A program made the position numbers and the translations under genes. The notes beneath the pieces are model-generated. The model ran no database searches. It was not told where the DNA came from and saw only the letters and a program-made list of their open reading frames with translations. This document shows, in pieces, positions 57,413 to 64,000 of a stretch of DNA of 64,000 nucleotides. Within the stretch, counting starts at the first letter, position 1, and the number at the start of each line of letters is the position of its first letter. Source of the DNA: Ophioderma brevispina (Eukaryota > Echinodermata > Ophiuroidea > Amphilepidida > Ophiodermatidae); NCBI GenBank assembly GCA_023653785.1, contig JAMKCH010001711.1:36270-100269 (forward strand), given 5' to 3'.

Positions 57413-57769
57413 TTCATTTGGTTTGTACATTTTGTGACCCCACTTTCCCCGACCTGACTCTGATTCATTATCCTTTACAGAATAAAAGTAAATCATCACA
57501 TGCCTTTATTCCTGTAAGGCTGCTGAATTCGAGGTCAGACAAGTGGATCACAAATGTACCAACCCAACTACAATTGGCCCAAAAAAAAAGAATAATATCA
57601 AAGTCAAGCCCTTCACAACAAGCATTTTATACGTCTAATAAACTATTTTTAAAAAACGTTGACCTGCCATCAGTACTTGCCTAAGCATGGTTCAAGCCCC
57701 TCAATCCGTCCATAAATATAAAGGGTGAAATTTACCCCATGGGGTAGATAATTCAAGCTTCACCTTTTT
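57413..57769. other. Unassigned stretch
   Basis: The 106-codon frame at 57,364-57,684 starts inside the MITE and shows no known domain, so it is not accepted as a gene. Confidence 0.4.
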
Positions 57770-57975
57770 AACAGGTATATTGACCTCAAACTTAGTGCTA
57801 ATTCAACATTGGAAGCTCAGACGACCCCTTAGAAGTTATGTTCCAAGGCTTCAGACTGAATCTTGCGCACTCTTTTTTTTGTATATTGACCTCAAAACTT
57901 TGGTGCTGATTAAGCGTTTGGGACACAGATGTACCCTTAAGAAGGGTATGTCCATGGCTTCAGACTGAATCCCTT
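57770..57975 (+). repeat. Tandem duplication, about 110-bp unit
   Basis: TATATTGACCTCAAA...GGCTTCAGACTGAATC occurs at about 57,777-57,866 and again at about 57,887-57,972, with CCTTAGAAG/CCTTAAGAAG shared within. Confidence 0.65.
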
Positions 57976-58011
57976 GATAAAAGGGTAAAGCAAGTTGATA
58001 TCCCTGCAAGG

Positions 58012-58233
58012 TGTTAGTTAGTTAACCAAAGTTTTAAATCGTTTTGTGCCCCGCTAAACGGGGGGGGCCAGATACACCTCACACTCAGCACTAACTGCTG
58101 TGTCTGGGCTAGCCTTTGGGCAACCCATGCCCACCATGCAGGGCACATTTGCTGGATAATGGCACGCATTACTCTTCAAAGACACCCTTGTAGGTAAGAT
58201 TTTTTCATTCTCTACTAATTCTACCAGGTTTTC
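58012..58233 (+). repeat. Dispersed repeat family D, copy 2
   Basis: Same orientation as 46,818-47,096, lacking the internal GGATGCCCTTCC segment. Shared blocks include GGGCTAGCCTTTGGGCAACC and ACACCCTTGTAGGTA. Confidence 0.65.
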
Positions 58234-58777
58234 TGTAATGCACAATGAATGGTCTCACTTCAACGTGGATAACATGGTTTTATATATTCCCTTGCCACCA
58301 CACTTGTTTGCAACACATGGAATAAAGTGAGTAAACCATAGTTCGGTAGCCTGATTTAAGTTTGATTTGTTTTCAAACATGATACAGAAGTCCTATATAC
58401 CTCATTTTGTGTTAAGCCATTCTTTTCCCTTTTTTCATGTGTTGTAAAGGCATTGATGTCAGGCAACTTAACAGTAAGTTACGTTACAAGTAACTTAACA
58501 ACGTGCTGTAGATATTGCAGGTGGGAGAAAAGTGGGAAGCGTTCCCTATGTTAATCTCTCCCTAAAATTATACATGAAACAAATTTATTTAAGCCCATTA
58601 TCATCAATTTTTTTCCAAATTCAAAAATGCCATTTTGTGTCTCTAATTGCTAGTTTAGATCATATCAACACCTATATTACTTTTTCTTTGAGAAAAAAAA
58701 CAAAGACATTTACAGCATTTTAAAAAGCATTCTTGAAGATGCCATTTAGGGACTGTTTTAAGACCTTAAGAGCAGCC
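58234..58777. other. Unassigned AT-rich stretch
   Basis: Short frame at 58,532-58,723 without motif. A GTAACTTA word repeats near 58,475-58,500. Confidence 0.4.
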
Positions 58778-59030
58778 CCCGTATGCACAAAAGAGTTAGA
58801 CCGGGTCTAAGTTAGACCTGGTCTAAGTGAAATTTTCCCACCAGAAAAGACATTTTTCCTTTGCATTACATGATTTTTTTTGCATTTATTTTGAAATTGG
58901 ATTTAATTATCTTGAAATTTGCTAGTACTTATAAAGAAAAGCTGAAATAACTGTCAATTGTTGGACCACTAATTTTGACTGACTTTAACCAAGTCTAACT
59001 TTAACTTGTCTAACTTTGTAGCATATGGAC
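58778..59030. mobile_element. MITE with CC(C/A)TATGC...TTAGAC termini
   Basis: The left end is CCCGTATGCACAAAAGAGTTAGACC and the right end, reverse complemented, is GTCCATATGCTACAAAGTTAGAC. Subterminal GGTCTAAGTTAGACC is itself palindromic. No coding frame. Confidence 0.6.
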
Positions 59031-59624
59031 TAAATATTTGAGGGGGTACATATGGAACTCTTCTGCCAAAAATTTAAATTGACAAAGCTTTTGAAAAATG
59101 CAATATGTAGAATTGTTTCCGCTTTGCCCAATGTTGACATTGGGTCACATGGGAGTGAGTTTTTTTTCACCACACCATCTAGTACTGGTATGGTAATTTC
59201 CTTTCATTCACAGGGCATGTGCCCAACTTGATAATCACAGTCATCTTACGTGTAATGTCAATCACGTCATTTGTGAGAACTGCGAAATCTTAGTGTTCTG
59301 TGAAATAATTAATCGTAACTTTCTGGAACATTATTGCCATAGTTATGAAAGGTTTTGATAAAATTGCAAATTATGACACATAAGGGATGGGGAGGACGTT
59401 TCAAAAATCGCTTGTTTCTTTTAAAAAAAAAAAAAAGTAATATTTATTGAGGAAAAGAATCTAAGAATTTGAGGATTGTTTTGTCCATACCACTTCAAGC
59501 ATCTCCATCATTATTATGTGCCAATAGGCACCTGTGCTGCATTCTTGGTGTTAAAAATTAATGTAAAGTGGGAAATTGTTCATGAGACTAAATGTTTATA
59601 AGCATCCTATTTTAGACCCACAGT
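59031..59624. other. Unassigned stretch
   Basis: No recognised feature apart from an A-run near 59,421. Confidence 0.4.
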
Positions 59625-59942
59625 TTAAACAGGGCACGAGAGCTTTCAACAGTTTCAGGTGTCCCCTAAAAAAATCGAAATCACTCGATTTTTGTGTCCT
59701 GATGTAAAGCTTATTATCAAAATATCCCCATCTGAAAGGATTAAGCTGAGGAATGTTTCTTTGGTAAAAAATTGTGAATACTAACGTTCTTATATTGAAT
59801 ATAAAGCAAATCAAAATATCACTTTTTTCTCTCTTTTAAGACTTTCTGTAGCCAAATACAGGAAAAGAAATGTATTGTCTATAGAAATTACTATTAAGAA
59901 ACAATATTTGGGTGCCATCAAAAGCTCTCGTGGCACCTTTAA
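59625..59942. mobile_element. TTAA MITE family G, copy 3, inverted (318 bp)
   Basis: The left end is TTAAACAGGGCACGAGAGCT and the right end AGCTCTCGTGGCACCTTTAA. CAATATTTGGGTGCC at the right matches 13,089 and the reverse of 56,810. TTAA at both borders. Confidence 0.65.
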
Positions 59943-60559
59943 TGTGCCATATTGAGATAGTGTCCAATCACTTTGCTCCCAGAGCACAAGGTTTTCCTAA
60001 TAGTGTGCAGTTTTATTTTGTTACCAAACCACCGTATTTAAGCATTACAAAAGACTGATTCTCTCTGGCCTGGATTGCGTGGTATAGACCATTGGTCTTG
60101 AATCACTTAGTGCTCAAGGAGCGCAGCTGGTTGACAACATCTCAACTTAGCAGCTTAATGTGTATCTGTCCTTTTGTCCTTAGAAATATAGAACTCTAAA
60201 TTGAAATGGGTTTGTGTCAATGATCCCTTGCTTTTGTTTTATGCATCACTTAGAACTCTTTCCCATTGCTATTTTCTATATAAATTTCCACTTTGCACGG
60301 TTCTGGGCATATGCAGGGCGAGCTCAATTTTAAATGATTCTGGAAAAGTAATATTCACTTGCATATGTAGCATAACAGTTTTTGATGCATGTTTTCAAGG
60401 CCGACTCAGAGATTTCCGAAGATGGCGCTCTCATTTTGCAAAAACATAATGCCGTTTTGCATATTCATAATTACATGTCCATATACTAATTCTATGTAAA
60501 ATAGCTAGCTCAAATTGAAGTCAGTCATATAGAAATCACAAGTTGATTATGAAATTCCA
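59943..60559. other. Unassigned stretch
   Basis: The 82-codon frame at 60,201-60,449 has no known domain. Confidence 0.4.
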
Positions 60560-60760
60560 GATTCGTTCTTACACAGTATCCTAATGGCACTGTTGAACTA
60601 TACGTAATGTTTACATTCATGGAAATGAAATCTATTCGTCTCAAACTTTGGAATTGAGCTTTTTAGTTGACCGAACATCTTCTAGTTCTGGTTGTGATTT
60701 TCACAATTAATTACCAAATTATATTCAAATCTACGAGTCAAGCCCATTAAATTTCATATG
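60560..60760 (+). repeat. Dispersed repeat family A, copy 3
   Basis: Same orientation as 1-185 and 17,025-17,170: ACAGTATCCTAATGGCA, CTTTGGAATTGAGCTTTTTAG, TTCTAGTTCTGG and ATTCAAATCTACGAGTCA. Confidence 0.6.
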
Positions 60761-61221
60761 CAGTATAAAGAGGAGTTGCTAATCCTTTTTTTTTTTGTCC
60801 CTGTTGTGGGTTCGAGGGTCTCTTCTTATCACCGACCATATGAGGTTATAATGAATTGGACCATGTATATTTTTCTTGAAATACCAATTGTATTCAAATT
60901 TATGTATAAATATGGTATGAATGTGTACCTGCCTGTATATATAGTGTATACATGTAATGTAAATGATTTATGCAACATATGTCCCATTAATGTTGCTTTG
61001 TTCTGGTCCACAACCAGTATTTATTCGTATTTGGATGTAGAGCTCAATTTTATGTAAATAAATAAAAGTTTAGTTTAATTTATTGTGACTGAGTCTTTGT
61101 CAACAAGTTAAGCTTCTAGTTGTTTCCCCTTTAAACTGATTGATCCTTCATCTTATTAGGTGTCCATGCCTCGAAGCCGGCTTTAATAACATAAATGTGG
61201 GGGATTCTACTTTGAACCTTG
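60761..61221. other. Unassigned AT-rich stretch
   Basis: The 99-codon frame at 60,758-61,057 overlaps a repeat edge and has no domain. Confidence 0.4.
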
Positions 61222-62215
61222 AGGAGGAAGCAGGATATCATAGGGGCATTATTTCAAGGAATTCGTTTCCCTCCCACTACGAAGGTTTGACACCTTTGGT
61301 ATTTAGTATGGACCCTCACATCAATGCTTGGTAGGTAGTACACTCAAATGTGGTATCACTTTTTCAATAGGGGCCAATTTAAGTTTAACCAAGGGGTCAA
61401 ACTTTTTACAATGCCCCAATCAGTTGAAATGTATGCCATATTGTGCATCTAAGCATAAAAAAGGATTCCAAAAATGTATAGTTGTACCAACCTTCGAACA
61501 TTGGTTTTGGAGTTATAGGGTAAAATGGCTACAATGGTAAAAAGGTCATCTTTTGTACAGGGGTCACATTAAAAGTTAATCTGATTATATTTTAAATACT
61601 TCAAAACTATTGCCTGAGGTAAGAGGCCTCCAAAAAAGTTATTTTTGATTATGTTTAAATGTTTACTTACGTAGATAAGGGCAAAGAAGGTCAACACAAA
61701 TTGGCTATGTTTTAACCTATGACCTATTTTGTCCCATACATGGTAATATGCATTGCAGACGGTACAAAATATTCCTTTTTTTGACTCATTAAGCTAATGA
61801 ACAACTTCTAATCAGTTTCACCAAAATTAGAGCAACTTCCGATTGACCACCTTTACAAAATAAATTGACCTTTTTTTTTTTTTTTTTTTTTAATTTTAGT
61901 AATTTTTACCTATAACTGAACTTCCAACACAATTGGGTCATAGATGGTACAAACATACATTTTTGGAATCCCCTTATTACTAGACGGACAATTATGGCAT
62001 ACATTCAACATGAGTTGTGGAGCTGTGTTGTAAAATTTGGACCCCTGTGGTGAGAACTTAAATGACGCCTTGGGGAAAAAGTGACCACAATTTGAGAGTA
62101 CTACCTCCTAGCGTGATTAGAGGGTCCCATACTAACTACCAAGTGCAAACCTTTTCTGTAGTAAGGGGTACATGATGATGTTTGACCTGGGTCCTAGCTC
62201 CTCCACTAACTGCTG
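61222..62215. mobile_element. 1-kb foldback element, copy B
   Basis: Same orientation as 10,246-11,248 and likewise self-complementary, with the centre near 61,715. CAATAGGGGCCAATTTAAGT near 61,366 faces its diverged inverse near 62,060. Contains a T run near 61,871. Ends are GGAGGAAGCAGGA and (reverse complement) GTGGAGGAGCTAGGA. Confidence 0.65.
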
Positions 62216-62224
62216 TTTTCTTCC

Positions 62225-62356
62225 TTTTCTGACATTTTTTTTCAGTTGGAAAATATATCTTATGAGGGTCCTACAGACTTATCCTTCACTTTTAAGCTAT
62301 TCCTGCAAATTTCAAATATTTTTATCTTTCGGGTGAATCACTGATAGTCTTAAAGC
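62225..62356 (+). repeat. Family E repeat, partial copy
   Basis: TTTTTTTTCAGTTGGAAA, ACTTATCCTTCACTTTTAAG and the terminal CACTGATAGTCTTAA match 63,121-63,236 and the right end of 28,671-29,048. Directly follows foldback copy B. Confidence 0.55.
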
Positions 62357-62439
62357 CAGGGGGATAAAAATCATAAAAATACATCGTGTCATCTGCCGTC
62401 GCGGTTTTTGAATGGGGCAAAAAAAAAAAAAAAAAAAAA

Positions 62440-62750
62440 CCAAGTTACATCATCGTAGCCCTTACAGAACTCATACAACATGCAATATATTAAGGGTTAA
62501 CATTTTGACCAGCCAAAGGTCACATGAGGTCACATGAGGTCACATGAGGTCACCAAGGTCACATGAGGTCACCAACATGTCACCCCATCCCACCCCCTCC
62601 TTTCCTCCAAGTTACATCATCGTAGCCCTTTCGTAACTCATACGGCATGTAATATATTAATGGTTAACATTTTGACCACAGACACACAGCCAGAGTAATC
62701 CCAATGTGCCTTCTGCAATTCTTGCAGATGACACAAAAATAAGATTAATT
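62440..62750 (-). repeat. Dispersed repeat family C, copy 2, with AGGTCA half-site cluster
   Basis: Inverse of 39,905-40,520. Six AGGTCA half-sites lie in a row at 62,517, 62,527, 62,537, 62,547, 62,556 and 62,566, mostly with a 4-base spacer (CATG), the DR4 arrangement. Flanked by two GTTACATCATCGTAGCCCTT units. Confidence 0.65.
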
Positions 62751-62752
62751 AG

Positions 62753-62979
62753 TATAGATGAGGTGACATCAATGTTTACAAACACAAGTTAGCACCTGGT
62801 CTACTGACATGTTAGAGGTGCGAAGAATATGCCCATACAGTTACAGCCTTCAATAGACTTATCATGCATGATTGAGCGCAAATTTTAAAAGCACAAGCCC
62901 TGCAGGTGCTCACGCATATACTGCCGGGCAGTGCTTTGTTCGTTGTCAGGCGTTGACATCACATGTCACCTCATCTATA
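62753..62979. mobile_element. MITE with TATAGATGAGGTGACAT termini
   Basis: The left end is TATAGATGAGGTGACATCAA and the right end, reverse complemented, TATAGATGAGGTGACATGTG; inner AGCACCTG blocks also pair. Length 227 bp, non-coding. Confidence 0.7.
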
Positions 62980-62984
62980 GGTAT

Positions 62985-63245
62985 CTTAACATAAGACCAA
63001 ATGCAACCTAATAAGGACATAATCGTATATTTTCGGTAATTACTGTCTGTATGGACACTTACAACACGTAATTGAACAGAGATTCGTATCTTTGAACGCT
63101 GCTGTTTCGTTTTCTGTCATTTTTTTTCAGTTGGAAACAAAAACGTATGAGAATTCTAAAGACTTATCCTACATTTTAAAAGCTATTCCTACAAATTTCA
63201 AATACTTTGACTCTTTCCGGTGGATCACTGAATAACTTTTCTTGA
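62985..63245 (+). repeat. Family E repeat, partial copy
   Basis: GGTATCTTAACATAAGACC, ACCTAATAAGGACATAAT, ACAACACGTAATTGAA and TTTCAGTTGGAAAC match the element at 28,671-29,048 and the inverted copy at 20,795. Confidence 0.6.
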
Positions 63246-64000
63246 TTTTGCCAGTACTGAACATTCTAAGTGTTTTATCCAGCAACATCTATTCCACAGC
63301 AAAATACAAGACCACAATACTGGGATTTTTAGAGGGTGTAAGAATTTATTCTATTCCACTAGAAAGGCAACATTCACTATGAGCTAGTAAAATCTCAATT
63401 CCCTTGGCACAGTTCAGTAGCTTTCATTCACCAATGTGTTTAGAAAATATACCCCCTGGTTTTTGGGTATGATATATGATACCCAGATCACACAAAGTCA
63501 GTTTATGTCAATGTATTTACAAGTACAACCCACTGAACTGTGTCCTTGGTGGATGAGCATATTGTTAACTCATAGTGATTATGGATACGGATATTTTTGT
63601 TTTAAACTATGTATAGATATATATTCTTAATTTGTTATTGATCATTTTACCACTAATTTGGACCAATAATGGCCCTAAAAATTGGGACATTAGACAAAAT
63701 ACCACTTTCATTGCTCTTTAATACATTGCCTTACATATTTTTTTGCTATAATTATGCTCACAATTGATCAAATTCAGTTATAGTAGCATTTAGTCTGTCC
63801 ATTTAACCTAGATGTCCGGTTCCAGTTTTTATTTTTTCCAAAAATATGTTTTCGATAAAAGTCATGAAAGAAAAGTTGGGTTGCAACTTGAAAACAGATT
63901 TCTTTGGATTTTTATTCAATTTTTAATGATTTTTATTGGCAAATGACAAACCGGTTCCAGGTTAATATTGACTTGACTCTGAATTTTTATGGCAAACCCA
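63246..64000. other. Unassigned AT-rich stretch to window end
   Basis: The 64-codon frame at 63,436-63,630 has no recognised motif. No repeat copy was noticed. Confidence 0.4.

Overview
This window is animal nuclear DNA. It has spliced-gene signals, a large C2H2 zinc-finger gene, 3' ends of non-LTR retrotransposons, a tRNA-derived SINE, many small inverted-repeat DNA elements and two long minisatellites. Base composition is AT-rich. The repeats look like those of marine invertebrates: LINE 3' tails of ATTG or ATT units, a SINE with the head-to-body sequence common in deuterostome SINEs, and retroelement tails carrying an RPDI...ELxVP nuclease-like motif. A marine deuterostome such as an echinoderm or hemichordate is a reasonable guess, but the sequence does not prove it. 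No bacterial-style operon, CRISPR array, rRNA or functional tRNA gene was seen.

The one confident gene is a multi-exon C2H2 zinc-finger gene on the + strand. A 106-nt coding exon (46,690-46,795) joins in phase to a 2-kb terminal exon (47,654-49,703) that encodes 18 zinc fingers. A single-base frame break lies at about 48,780, and a polyadenylation signal follows at 49,956. A 12-codon candidate first exon lies 5.9 kb upstream (40,786-40,821).

The rest is mostly repeats. At 1-23 kb there are dispersed repeats, small foldback elements, an array with YY1-like palindromes (7.8-8.3 kb), a 1-kb foldback (10.2-11.2 kb), two LINEs that meet tail to tail at about 15,236, an intact-looking LINE tail (19.9-20.3 kb) and a TTAA-flanked MITE (21.0-21.6 kb). 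At 23.5-25.3 kb there is a minisatellite of about 107-bp units. At 28.0-32.7 kb there is a giant TTAA-bounded inverted repeat of 4.66 kb with a younger MITE inside one arm; a third partial copy lies at 25.6 kb. At 34.1-37.9 kb a decayed LINE (endonuclease plus RT) lies between 0.2-kb inverted arms. At 38.7-46.2 kb there are nested MITEs, a LINE tail, a retroelement nuclease-like tail and a second copy of the repeat seen at 1.8 kb. After the zinc-finger gene come a TTAA MITE, a SINE, and a minisatellite of about 62-bp units with AP-1-like and KpnI-like palindromes (52.6-55.2 kb). Many MITEs follow, then a second copy of the 1-kb foldback (61.2-62.2 kb) and a GGTCA-rich dispersed repeat.

The strongest theme is a set of non-autonomous elements flanked by TTAA, the target-site signature of piggyBac-like transposases. 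They range from 0.3 kb to the 4.66-kb foldback. No transposase gene is present in the window. All homology statements come from reading and aligning by eye; no database search was run.
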